The position numbers were made by a program, and so were the translations under genes. Below are positions 9,201 to 15,709 of a stretch of DNA of 25,275 nucleotides, in pieces (the first letter of the stretch is position 1; each line of letters opens with the position of its first letter). The DNA lies in assembly GCA_035581425.1 (NCBI GenBank), contig DATJVP010000056.1, positions 1 to 25,275 on the forward strand, written 5' to 3'. Below the pieces are notes generated by a model. The model ran no database searches and had not been told where the DNA came from. It saw only the letters and a list, made by a program, of their open reading frames with translations. Source of the DNA: DASZHJ01 sp035581425 (GTDB lineage: Bacteria > Pseudomonadota > Alphaproteobacteria > ATCC43930 > CGMCC-115725).

Positions 9201-9824
9201 ATGGCATCCCCAGAGACCAGCCAACGTCCGCCGCGCGAGGGCGGCCAGCGCCAGCGTCGCGGCCGCGGAGAAGGGGGCGACCGCCAGCCGCGCGACCGGG
9301 ATCGCGACCGCGACGACGGCGAATTCGTCGAGAAGCTCGTGAGCATCAACCGCGTCGCCAAGGTGGTGAAGGGCGGCCGGCGCTTCGGCTTCGCGGCGGT
9401 GGTGGTCGTGGGCGACAGCAAGGGGCGCGTCGGCTTCGGCACCGGCAAGGCGCGCGAGGTTCCGGAGGCGATCCGCAAGGCAACCGACCAGGCGCGCCGC
9501 GCCATGGTCCGCGTGCCGCTGCGGGAAGGCCGCACACTGCATCACGACATCGTCGGGCGCTTCGGCGCGGGCAAGGTCGTGCTGAAAGCGGCGCCGCAGG
9601 GCACCGGCATCATCGCGGGCGGCCCGATGCGCCACATCTTCGAGGCGCTCGGCGTCAAAGACGTGGTCGCGAAATCGATCGGCACTTCGAACCCCCACAA
9701 CATGATCAAGGCGACCTTCCAGGCCTTGCAGAGCTCGGCGAGCCCCCGCGCGGTGGCTGCGCGGCGCGGGAAGAAGGTCGGCGACATCGTGCGCGGCCGC
9801 GAGACCAATGAGGCGCGGGAGTAA
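9201..9824 (+). CDS. rpsE: 30S ribosomal protein S5 with Arg/Asp-rich N-terminal tail
   Basis: S5 lies at the mRNA entrance and contributes to decoding accuracy. The core from EFVEKLVSINRVAKVVKGG onward is standard, with GKAREVPEAIRKA and the C-terminal IGTSNPHNMIKATFQAL. The 207 residues exceed E. coli S5 (about 167). One reason is a ~40-residue low-complexity N-terminal tail rich in Gln, Arg, Gly and Asp, including an RDRDRDRD run. A shorter form of this tail is common in alphaproteobacterial S5. AGGA about 10 bases upstream supports the ATG at 9201. Confidence 0.98.
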   Translation: MASPETSQRPPREGGQRQRRGRGEGGDRQPRDRDRDRDDGEFVEKLVSINRVAKVVKGGRRFGFAAVVVVGDSKGRVGFGTGKAREVPEAIRKATDQARRAMVRVPLREGRTLHHDIVGRFGAGKVVLKAAPQGTGIIAGGPMRHIFEALGVKDVVAKSIGTSNPHNMIKATFQALQSSASPRAVAARRGKKVGDIVRGRETNEARE

Positions 9825-9829
9825 TCGCC

Positions 9830-10222
9830 ATGGCCGAGACCGAGAAGAAAAAGCCCGCGCCTAAGAAAAAGGCCGAGCCCAAGGAGAAGGCGGAGAAGGC
9901 TCCCGCGCGAAAGACGAAGCCTGCTGCCGAGGCGAAGGTCGTGGAGACGCCGGCGGCGGCGCGCGCGCCTGCGCCGGTAGCGAAGCCCGCCGCGGCGCCG
10001 AAGCCCAAAGCAGCGAAGCCCGCGCCCGCTCCCAAGCGCGTTCCCGAGAAGACGGTGAAGGTGACGCAGATCCGGAGTCCCGCGGGGCGCTATGCTTACC
10101 AGCGCGCGACGCTCAAGGGCCTCGGCCTCAACAAGATGAACCGGAGCCGCGTCCTCGAGGACACCCCTGCGGTTCGCGGCATGATCGAGCGCGTGCGGCA
10201 TCTCGTGCGGATCGAGTCCTAA
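9830..10222 (+). CDS. rpmD: 50S ribosomal protein L30 with long Lys/Ala/Pro N-terminal extension
   Basis: L30 is a small 50S protein, usually about 60 residues. Here the canonical domain occupies only residues ~74-130: KTVKVTQIRSPAGR, ATLKGLGLNKMNRSR, EDTPAVRGMIERVRHLV. It is preceded by about 72 residues built almost entirely of Lys, Ala, Pro and Glu (MAETEKKKPAPKKK..., KPAAAPKPKAAKPAPAP). GGGAG at 9817-9821, 8 bases before the ATG, supports translation from 9830. There is no well-placed start closer to the L30 domain: I see no ATG just before it. The extension looks disordered and histone H1-like. Its function is unknown. Confidence 0.95.
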   Translation: MAETEKKKPAPKKKAEPKEKAEKAPARKTKPAAEAKVVETPAAARAPAPVAKPAAAPKPKAAKPAPAPKRVPEKTVKVTQIRSPAGRYAYQRATLKGLGLNKMNRSRVLEDTPAVRGMIERVRHLVRIES

Positions 10223-10261
10223 GCGCGAGAAGCCGGTAATTTCGAGACGACGGTGACTGTC

Positions 10262-10765
10262 ATGAAGCTCAACGAAATCCGCGATAACAAGGGCGCGCAC
10301 TATCGCGCAAAGCGCGTCGGGCGCGGCATCGGCTCCGGCAAGGGCAAGACCAGCGCCCGCGGCGGCAAGGGCCAGACCGCGCGCACCGGCGTCGCGCTCA
10401 ACGGCTTCGAGGGCGGCCAGACGCCGCTCCATCGGCGGTTGCCGAAGCGCGGCTTCCGCCGCACCGCTTTCCAAAGCGACTACAAAATCGTGAACCTCGG
10501 GCGCTTGCAGGAGGCACTCGAGGCCGGCAAGCTCAAACCCGACCAGCCCGTCGATGGGGCGGCGCTGGTTGCGGCGGGCGTGCTGCGGCGCGCAGGCGAC
10601 GGCATTCGGCTCCTCGCAAAGGGCGAGCTCAAGGTGCCGCTCACGCTCGAGGTCGCCGGCGCTTCCAAGGCCGCGGTGGCGGCGGTGGAGAAGCTCGGCG
10701 GCAAGGTGGTGGTGAAGGCTCCTGCGAAGGCCCAGCCCGCCAAGGAAGCCCCCGCAAAGGCCTAA
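10262..10765 (+). CDS. rplO: 50S ribosomal protein L15
   Basis: L15 is a 50S assembly protein. The 167 residues start MKLNEIRDNKGAHYRAKRVG. They contain the Gly-rich GRGIGSGKGKTSARGGKGQ, the conserved GFEGGQTPLHRRLPKRGF, and a C-terminal domain ending in a Lys/Ala/Pro tail (KAPAKAQPAKEAPAKA) beyond the usual end. The ATG at 10262 matches the family start; a GTG at 10253 would add three residues. The ribosome-binding site is weak for both. Thirty-nine bases separate it from rpmD. Confidence 0.97.
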   Translation: MKLNEIRDNKGAHYRAKRVGRGIGSGKGKTSARGGKGQTARTGVALNGFEGGQTPLHRRLPKRGFRRTAFQSDYKIVNLGRLQEALEAGKLKPDQPVDGAALVAAGVLRRAGDGIRLLAKGELKVPLTLEVAGASKAAVAAVEKLGGKVVVKAPAKAQPAKEAPAKA

Positions 10766-10774
10766 TTCGCGTAA

Positions 10775-10791
10775 GGGGCGCCTCGCGCCCC
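10775..10791 (+). other. Perfect stem-loop between rplO and secY
   Basis: GGGGCGC, a CTC loop and GCGCCCC form a perfect 7-bp GC stem with a 3-nt loop. It starts 9 bases after the rplO stop and ends just before the AGGGAAGGA ribosome-binding site of secY. No T-run follows, so it is not a classical intrinsic terminator. It could be an RNA-processing or stability element, or could limit secY translation relative to the ribosomal proteins upstream. The structure is directly visible; the role is inference. Confidence 0.6.
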
Positions 10792-10804
10792 AGGGAAGGA
10801 CCAG

Positions 10805-12145
10805 ATGGCTTCAGCCGCCGAGCAATTGGCGTCCAGTCTCAATCTCTCGGCCTTCGGCAAGGCGACCGAGCTCAAGAAGCGCATCTGGTTCACGCTCGGC
10901 GCGCTCGTGGTCTATCGTCTCGGCGCCTACATTCCGCTGCCGGGGATCGACACCAACGCGCTGGCGCAGATCTTCCAGAGCAACCAGGGCGGGCTCCTCG
11001 ACGTCTTCGACATGTTCTCCGGCGGCGCGCTCAGCCGGATGACGATCTTCGCGTTGACGATCATGCCGTACATCTCCGCCTCGATCATCGTGCAGCTCAT
11101 GACCGCGGTCTCCCCGAGCCTCGAGGCGCTCAAGAAGGAGGGCGAGGTCGGCCGTAAGAAGCTCAACCAGTACACGCGCTACGGGACGGTCTTCCTGGCG
11201 GCAGTCCAGGCCTACGGCATCGCGATCGGACTTGAGAGCTCGCGCGGCACCGCGGGCACGCCGGTGCTCAATCCCGGCATCTTCTTCGAGTTCACGACGA
11301 TGGTGACGCTGACCGGCGGTACCGTCTTCCTGATGTGGCTCGGCGAGCAGATCACGGCGCGCGGCGTCGGGAACGGGATATCCCTCATCATCTTCACGGG
11401 CATCGTCGCGCGCATGCCCGCGGCGATGGTCCAGCTCTTCGAGCTCGGCCGCACCGGCTCGCTCCCGGCCTTCACGATCATCCTCTTCATGGCGGGCGCG
11501 GTCGCGGTCATCACCTTCATCGTCTACATGGAGCGCGCGCAGCGCCGCATCCCCGTCCAGTATCCGAAGCGCCAAGTCGGCAACAAGATGTTCGGCGGGG
11601 AATCCTCGCACCTGCCGCTCAAGCTCAACAGCTCCGGCGTCATTCCCCCGATCTTCGCGTCCTCGCTTCTGCTGCTGCCGGCAACGCTCGCGAGCTTCAA
11701 CACCTCGCCCGACAGTTTCCTCGCGCAGGCGGCGGCCTATTTGCGCACGGGCTCGCCCGTGCACATGCTCCTCTACGCGCTCCTGATCGTGGGCTTCGCG
11801 TTCTTCTATACCGCGATCGTTTTCAACCCGAGCGAGACCGCCGAGAATCTCCGGAAATACGGCGGCTTCATCCCGGGCATCCGGCCGGGCAAGCAGACCG
11901 CGGATTATCTCGACTACGTCCTTACGCGCTTGACGGCCGTTGGCGCGCTCTATCTGGCGCTCGTCTGCCTGCTGCCGGAGTGGCTGATCTCGGAATACTC
12001 GCTGCCGTTCTACTTCGGCGGCACGAGCCTCCTCATCGTCGTCAGCGTCACCATGGATACGGTCGCGCAGATCCATTCGCACCTCCTCGCGCATCAATAC
12101 GAGGGGCTCATCAAGAAAGCGAAGCTAAGGGGGAGACGCGGGTGA
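10805..12145 (+). CDS. secY: Protein translocase subunit SecY
   Basis: SecY is the channel of the Sec translocon in the inner membrane and exports or inserts unfolded proteins with SecE, SecG and SecA. The 446 residues are a normal length and contain about ten hydrophobic segments. Recognisable parts are RLGAYIPLPGID near TM1, the plug region FDMFSGGALSRMTIFALTIMPYISASI (split: FDMFSGGALSRM / TIFALTIMPYISASI), GEQITARGVGNGISLIIF, YPKRQVGNKMFGGESSHLPLK and NPSETAENLRKYGGFIPGIRPG. The site AGGGAAGGA sits 4 bases before the ATG. The stop overlaps the adk GTG by four bases. Confidence 0.98.
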   Translation: MASAAEQLASSLNLSAFGKATELKKRIWFTLGALVVYRLGAYIPLPGIDTNALAQIFQSNQGGLLDVFDMFSGGALSRMTIFALTIMPYISASIIVQLMTAVSPSLEALKKEGEVGRKKLNQYTRYGTVFLAAVQAYGIAIGLESSRGTAGTPVLNPGIFFEFTTMVTLTGGTVFLMWLGEQITARGVGNGISLIIFTGIVARMPAAMVQLFELGRTGSLPAFTIILFMAGAVAVITFIVYMERAQRRIPVQYPKRQVGNKMFGGESSHLPLKLNSSGVIPPIFASSLLLLPATLASFNTSPDSFLAQAAAYLRTGSPVHMLLYALLIVGFAFFYTAIVFNPSETAENLRKYGGFIPGIRPGKQTADYLDYVLTRLTAVGALYLALVCLLPEWLISEYSLPFYFGGTSLLIVVSVTMDTVAQIHSHLLAHQYEGLIKKAKLRGRRG

Positions 12146-12795
12146 ACCTCATCCTCCTGGGCCCGCCGGGCGCAGGCAAGGGTACCCAGGCGAAGCGGCT
12201 CGAGGAAAAGCACGGGCTCGTCCAACTCTCGACGGGCGACATGCTCCGGGCCGAGCGCGCCTCGGGGAGCGAGCTCGGGCGCAAGGTGCAGGCGATCATG
12301 GATTCGGGGAAGCTCGTCTCCGACGACATCATGATCGCGATGATCGAGAAGCGGATCGGCGCGCCGGATTGCGCGAAGGGCTTCATCCTGGACGGCTTCC
12401 CCCGGACCGTGCCGCAGGCCGAGGCGCTCGACGCCATGCTCGCGCGGAAGGGACTGAAGCTCGACCGCGTGATCCTCATGTCCGTCGACGAGGCGGCGCT
12501 CGTCGAGCGCATCACCGGCCGCTATTCCTGTGCCAAGTGCGGCGCCGGCTACCACGACAAGTTCAAGCGGCCGAAGGTCACCGGCATTTGCGACGTCTGC
12601 GGCAGCAAGGAGTTCATCCGGCGCGCCGACGACAATGCCGAGACGGTTAAGGCCCGGCTCGACGCCTACCACCGCCAAACCGCCCCGATCCTCCCGTATT
12701 ACCGCACCAAGGGCATCCTCGCGGAGGTCGACGGCATGGCCGATATCGACGAAGTGACCCGACAGATCGAGGCGGTGCTGGGGCGAAAAAGCTGA
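12142..12795 (+). CDS. adk: Adenylate kinase with four-Cys zinc-type LID
   Basis: Adenylate kinase interconverts ATP + AMP and 2 ADP in the cytoplasm. The 217 residues contain the P-loop GPPGAGKGT (residues 7-15, Lys13), the AMP-binding STGDMLR, and FILDGFPRTVPQAEALD. The LID carries CAKC and CDVC with exactly 16 residues between the pairs, the arrangement that binds structural zinc in other adenylate kinases. The start is GTG at 12142, overlapping the secY stop as GTGA, with AAGGGGGAG just upstream. A secY-adk-rpsM order is usual in alphaproteobacteria. The open frame continues upstream inside secY but is not coding there. Confidence 0.97.
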   Translation: MNLILLGPPGAGKGTQAKRLEEKHGLVQLSTGDMLRAERASGSELGRKVQAIMDSGKLVSDDIMIAMIEKRIGAPDCAKGFILDGFPRTVPQAEALDAMLARKGLKLDRVILMSVDEAALVERITGRYSCAKCGAGYHDKFKRPKVTGICDVCGSKEFIRRADDNAETVKARLDAYHRQTAPILPYYRTKGILAEVDGMADIDEVTRQIEAVLGRKS

Positions 12796-12802
12796 GATGC
12801 GC

Positions 12803-12839
12803 GCCCCGCGCGTACCACCTCGGCAAATTGCCGCGGGGC
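12803..12839 (+). terminator. GC-rich stem-loop after adk, possible weak terminator
   Basis: GCCCCGCG at 12803-12810 pairs perfectly with CGCGGGGC at 12832-12839, leaving a 21-base loop. The loop holds a smaller CGGC...GCCG stem as an alternative. It begins 7 bases after the adk stop and lies just before a strong promoter. It could therefore end or reduce transcription from the upstream operon. No T-run follows (CTTGAAAAAG), so intrinsic termination would be weak. Confidence 0.4.
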
Positions 12840-12888
12840 CTTGAAAAAGCGGCGTTGCATCAGCATCTTACCCGTGTCAAGGCGGCAG

Positions 12889-12916
12889 TTGACTTCGGAA
12901 ACTTTGTTTCTATAAT
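12889..12916 (+). promoter_or_regulatory. Near-consensus sigma-70 promoter for rpsM-rpsK-rpoA-rplQ
   Basis: TTGACT at 12889-12894 and TATAAT at 12911-12916 are separated by 16 bases. The -10 is a perfect consensus and the -35 has five of six consensus bases. Transcription should start near 12922-12924, giving a leader of about 67 bases to the rpsM GTG. It is locally AT-richer than its surroundings. It would uncouple the rpoA group from the 12 kb of genes upstream. No other promoter of this quality was seen on the + strand in the ribosomal cluster. Confidence 0.85.
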
Positions 12917-12936
12917 GCGCGCCCTTGGCCCCAGGC

Positions 12937-12949
12937 GCGGGATTCCCGC
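12937..12949 (+). other. Small hairpin in the rpsM leader
   Basis: GCGGG, ATT loop, CCCGC forms a perfect 5-bp stem inside the predicted leader, about 27 bases before the AAGGAGAAG ribosome-binding site of rpsM. rpsD (S4), the regulator of the E. coli alpha operon, is not in this gene group, so the E. coli-type control cannot be assumed. The hairpin may only stabilise the leader. Confidence 0.35.
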
Positions 12950-12989
12950 CACCGCCCAAAAAACTCAGGGATTATAAGGAGAAGCGACC

Positions 12990-13370
12990 GTGGCGCGTAT
13001 CGCCGGCGTCAACATTCCGAGCCAAAAGCGTGTGCCCATCGGGCTCATGTACATCCATGGCATCGGCCGTACCTCGGCCGAGAAGATCTGCAAGTCCTTG
13101 GGGATCGACGCTCAGCGCCGCGTGCACGAGCTCACCGACGACGAGGTGCTGCGCATCCGCGAGATGATCGACCGCGAATATCAGGTCGAGGGCGATCTTC
13201 GCCGCACCGTCGCCATGAACATCAAGCGTCTCATGGACCTCGGCTGCTACCGCGGCCTCCGCCATCGCAAGGGCCTGCCGGTCAGGGGTCAGCGCACGCA
13301 CACCAATGCGCGCACGCGCAAAGGACCGGCCCGGCCGATCGCCGGCAAGAAACCGGTCACCAAGAAGTAG
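12990..13370 (+). CDS. rpsM: 30S ribosomal protein S13
   Basis: S13 lies in the 30S head, contacts P-site tRNA and forms bridges to L5. The 126 residues have ARIAGVNIPSQKRVPIGLMY, IHGIGRTSAEKIC, RRTVAMNIKRLMDLGCYRG and the basic tail RGQRTHTNARTRKGPARP. The start is GTG at 12990, preceded by AAGGAGAAG (12976-12984). It is the first gene after the strong promoter at 12889-12916 and has a 194-base gap to adk, the largest in the ribosomal cluster. rpmJ and infA are not present between secY and rpsM. Confidence 0.98.
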   Translation: MARIAGVNIPSQKRVPIGLMYIHGIGRTSAEKICKSLGIDAQRRVHELTDDEVLRIREMIDREYQVEGDLRRTVAMNIKRLMDLGCYRGLRHRKGLPVRGQRTHTNARTRKGPARPIAGKKPVTKK

Positions 13371-13394
13371 CCGAAAGGGACGAGGGCCTCAGAC

Positions 13395-13835
13395 ATGGCG
13401 ACCAAGCCAGCAGCCGCCGCGAGCCAGCCTGCCGCCTCCGGTGCCGCAACCGCACCGGCACAGCGCCTGCGCCGCCGCGAGCGCAAGAACATCACGTCGG
13501 GGGTCGCGCACGTCAATGCGACCTTCAACAATACGATGATCACGATCACCGATGCCCAGGGCAACACGATCGCCTGGTCGTCCTCGGGCCATATGGGCTT
13601 CAAGGGCTCGCGCAAGTCGACACCTTACGCGGCGCAGGTCGCCGCCGAGGACGCCGGTAAAAAGGCGATGGAGCACGGCATGCGTACCCTTGAGATCGAG
13701 GTCAAGGGGCCGGGCTCGGGTCGGGAGTCGGCGCTTCGCGCGCTGCAAACAGTGGGCTTCACCGTGACGTCGATCCGCGACGTAACGGCGATCCCGCATA
13801 ACGGATGCCGGCCGCCCAAGCGGCGGCGGGTTTAG
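13395..13835 (+). CDS. rpsK: 30S ribosomal protein S11 with Ala-rich N-terminal tail
   Basis: S11 is a platform protein near the E site. The core RERKNITSGVAHVNATFNNT, ITDAQGNTIAWSSSGHMGFKGSRKSTPYAA (split: ITDAQGNTIAWSSSG / HMGFKGSRKSTPYAA) and the end DVTAIPHNGCRPPKRRRV are diagnostic. The 146 residues exceed the usual ~129 because of a ~24-residue Ala/Pro/Gln-rich N-terminal segment (MATKPAAAASQPAASGAATA). GAGGG about 10 bases upstream supports the ATG at 13395. It is 24 bases from rpsM. Confidence 0.98.
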   Translation: MATKPAAAASQPAASGAATAPAQRLRRRERKNITSGVAHVNATFNNTMITITDAQGNTIAWSSSGHMGFKGSRKSTPYAAQVAAEDAGKKAMEHGMRTLEIEVKGPGSGRESALRALQTVGFTVTSIRDVTAIPHNGCRPPKRRRV

Positions 13836-13884
13836 TCGGGGTTCCATCGCGACGGCCCGGCGCCGCGCGAGCCGCATTCGGAGG

Positions 13885-13917
13885 GGCGCACGCCCGGCAG
13901 CATTGCCGGCGGGCGCC
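13885..13917 (+). other. Structured intercistronic element before rpoA
   Basis: An inner perfect stem CCGGCA (13894-13899), GCAT loop, TGCCGG (13904-13909) is enclosed by an outer stem GGCGC (13885-13889) with GCGCC (13913-13917). A small internal loop separates the two stems. It lies in the 141-base rpsK-rpoA gap, about 60 bases before the rpoA start. No T-run follows. It could be a partial terminator, a processing site or a translational control element that sets RpoA levels relative to ribosomal proteins. Confidence 0.5.
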
Positions 13918-13976
13918 GTTGCGGTTTCGGCAAAGGGCCGGGCGAAGGTCGCAGCAAAAGGCATGAGGATCAGCCG

Positions 13977-14993
13977 GTGATTCAGAAAAATTGGCAAGCG
14001 CTCATCAAACCGAAGCAGCTCGCGGTGGAGCCGGGCGACGACCCCAAGCGCATCGCGACCGCGGTCGCGGACCCCTTGGAGCGAGGCTTCGGCCTCACGC
14101 TCGGGAACGCGCTCCGGCGCGTGCTGCTCTCCTCGTTGCAGGGAGCGGCCATCACCTCGATGCAGATCGAGGGCGTGCTGCACGAGTTCTCCTCGATTCC
14201 GGGCGTCCTCGAGGACGTGACGGACATCGTGCTCAATGTGAAGAGCATCGCGCTGCGCATGCACGGCGAGGGCCCGAAGCGCATGCGCGTCAAGGCGCAG
14301 GGGCCAGCCGAGGTGCGGGCATCCGCGATCGAGACCGGGCATGACATCGAGATCATGAATCCCGACCAGCTCATCTGCACCCTAGACCGCGGCGCCAAGA
14401 TCTCGATCGAGTTCACGGTGGAGATCGGCAAGGGCTATCGTCCCGGCGCCGAGAACCGGCCGGAGGACGCGCCGATCGGGCTCATCCCGGTGGACGCGCT
14501 CTTCAGCCCCGTCCGCAAGGTGAGCTACAAGGTCGAGAACACCCGCGTGGGACAGCGCACCGACTACGACAAGCTCTCGATGCGCATCGAGACCAACGGC
14601 GCGGTCACTCCCGAGGACTCGGTGGCGCTCGCGGCGCGCATCCTGCAGGACCAGCTCCAGCTCTTCATCAACTTCGAGGAGCCGCGCGCGGCGGTCGAGG
14701 CGGCGGCGCCGAGCGAGCTTCCCTTCAACAAGAACCTCCTGCGCAAGGTGGACGAACTCGAGCTCTCCGTGCGCTCGGCCAACTGCCTCAAGAACGACAA
14801 CATCGTCTACATCGGCGATCTCGTGCAGAAGACCGAGGCGGAGATGCTGCGGACGCCGAATTTCGGCCGCAAGTCGCTGAACGAGATCAAGGAAGTGCTG
14901 GCGCAAATGGGTCTCCATCTGGGGATGGAGATCCCGAACTGGCCGCCGGAGAACATCGAGGAGCTCGCCAAGCGCCTCGAGGAACCCTACTGA
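13977..14993 (+). CDS. rpoA: RNA polymerase subunit alpha
   Basis: RpoA dimerises to nucleate RNA polymerase and contacts UP elements and activators. The 338 residues start at GTG 13977 with IQKNWQALIKPKQL, typical of alphaproteobacteria; AGGA lies 7 bases upstream. The N-terminal dimer domain (about 1-235) has LERGFGLTLGNALRRVLLSS and VEIGKGYRPG. The C-terminal domain (about 250-330) has LSVRSANCLKNDNIVYIGDL and RTPNFGRKSLNEIKEVL, with the arginine that corresponds to the UP-element contact Arg265 of E. coli. The 141-base gap in front holds a stem-loop. Confidence 0.99.
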   Translation: MIQKNWQALIKPKQLAVEPGDDPKRIATAVADPLERGFGLTLGNALRRVLLSSLQGAAITSMQIEGVLHEFSSIPGVLEDVTDIVLNVKSIALRMHGEGPKRMRVKAQGPAEVRASAIETGHDIEIMNPDQLICTLDRGAKISIEFTVEIGKGYRPGAENRPEDAPIGLIPVDALFSPVRKVSYKVENTRVGQRTDYDKLSMRIETNGAVTPEDSVALAARILQDQLQLFINFEEPRAAVEAAAPSELPFNKNLLRKVDELELSVRSANCLKNDNIVYIGDLVQKTEAEMLRTPNFGRKSLNEIKEVLAQMGLHLGMEIPNWPPENIEELAKRLEEPY

Positions 14994-15019
14994 GTCCGGG
15001 GGGAGGGGAGGCTCCGTCC

Positions 15020-15445
15020 ATGCGCCATCGCAATGCCGGCCGTAAGCTCGGCCGCACCAGTTCGCACCGCAAGGCCATGTTCGACAACATGGCCCATGCG
15101 CTCCTGAAGCACGAGCAGATCACGACGACCCTGCCGAAGGCGAAAGACCTCCGGCGGATCGTCGAGAAGCTCATCACGCTGGGCAAGCGCGGTGGGCTCC
15201 ACGCGCGCCGCCAGGCGCTCGCGGACCTGCAGGACACGAAGCTCGTGGAGAAGCTCTTCACGACGCTTGCGGAGCGCTACAAGGAGCGCCGCGGCGGCTA
15301 CACCCGCGTCATCAAGGCGGGCTTTCGCCACGGCGACGCCGCTGCGATGGCCGTGATCGAACTCGTCGACCGCGACCCCGAGGCCAAAGGCCTCGACTCC
15401 GGCCCGGTCGAGACCCCTGAGGAGACCGAGGCCGAGGCGGCCTGA
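15020..15445 (+). CDS. rplQ: 50S ribosomal protein L17
   Basis: L17 lies near the tunnel exit of the 50S subunit. The 141 residues start MRHRNAGRKLGRTSSHRKAM and include HEQITTTLPKAKDLRRIVEKLITLGK (split: HEQITTTLPKAKD / LRRIVEKLITLGK) and ERRGGYTRVIKAGFRHGDAA. A Glu-rich tail follows. The leader is purine-rich (GGGGGGAGGGGAGG) 8-19 bases before the ATG. It is the last gene of the ribosomal cluster, 26 bases after rpoA. A short stem CCGTT/AACGG at 15454-15469 follows, but no convincing terminator. Confidence 0.98.
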   Translation: MRHRNAGRKLGRTSSHRKAMFDNMAHALLKHEQITTTLPKAKDLRRIVEKLITLGKRGGLHARRQALADLQDTKLVEKLFTTLAERYKERRGGYTRVIKAGFRHGDAAAMAVIELVDRDPEAKGLDSGPVETPEETEAEAA

Positions 15446-15554
15446 ACCAGGCGCCGTTTCGATGAACGGTGGCGGAAGCAGTGAGTCGCGGGACCGCTGA
15501 GAACGCGTCTATCGACGACGCCGGTTGTGTTGCGCCTTTTCCCCCGATATTTTG

Positions 15555-15638
15555 CGTCGTGCCCGGCCTTGTGCCGGGCATCCACGTATTCCGCGTGGGG
15601 GGATCGCGTGGATGGCCGAGACGAGCGCGGCCATGACG
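15555..15638. repeat. Paired inverted repeat, REP/BIME-like
   Basis: Two 32-base arms, 15555-15586 and 15607-15638, are inverted relative to each other with 24 of 32 positions matching. Each arm is itself a hairpin: GCCCGGC-CTTGT-GCCGGGC (15561-15579, perfect 7-bp stem) and ATGGCCG...CGGCCAT (15612-15634). A further pair TATTCCGCG (15587-15595) and CGCGGAATA (15652-15660) is exactly complementary. The GTGCCCGGC...GGGCATCCACG style resembles dispersed intergenic repeats that I recall from Rhizobiales and Rhodospirillales genomes. It lies in the 264-base gap between rplQ and the lipoprotein gene, which otherwise holds nothing I can identify. Confidence 0.75.
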
Positions 15639-15709
15639 AGTGCGGATGTATCGCGGAATAAGGCTGCGATGGCCGTGCCCCGCGCGCTGTCACGTTTCGA
15701 GGGCTTTCC

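Noticed and set aside
10811..12097. Long - strand open frame opposite secY
   Set aside because: Antisense shadow of secY; the product is Arg/Glu/Asp-rich with no membrane or domain features.
12796..12989. Missing infA/rpmJ as a deletion between adk and rpsM
   Set aside because: These genes are normally elsewhere in alphaproteobacteria, so the absence is ordinary.
15525..15553. TTGTGT-N17-TATTTT as a promoter for the lipoprotein gene
   Set aside because: Only three of six bases match the -35 and four of six the -10 consensus, and it runs into the inverted repeat. Too weak to annotate.
15446..15554. Intrinsic terminator for rplQ
   Set aside because: The CCGTT/AACGG stem (15454-15469) has only 5 bp and no T-run; the CCTTTTCCCCC stretch further on has no matching stem in front.
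15555..15660. CRISPR array or tRNA in the palindromic region after rplQ
   Set aside because: Only two inverted arms with internal hairpins, no regularly spaced direct repeats and no cloverleaf or CCA end.
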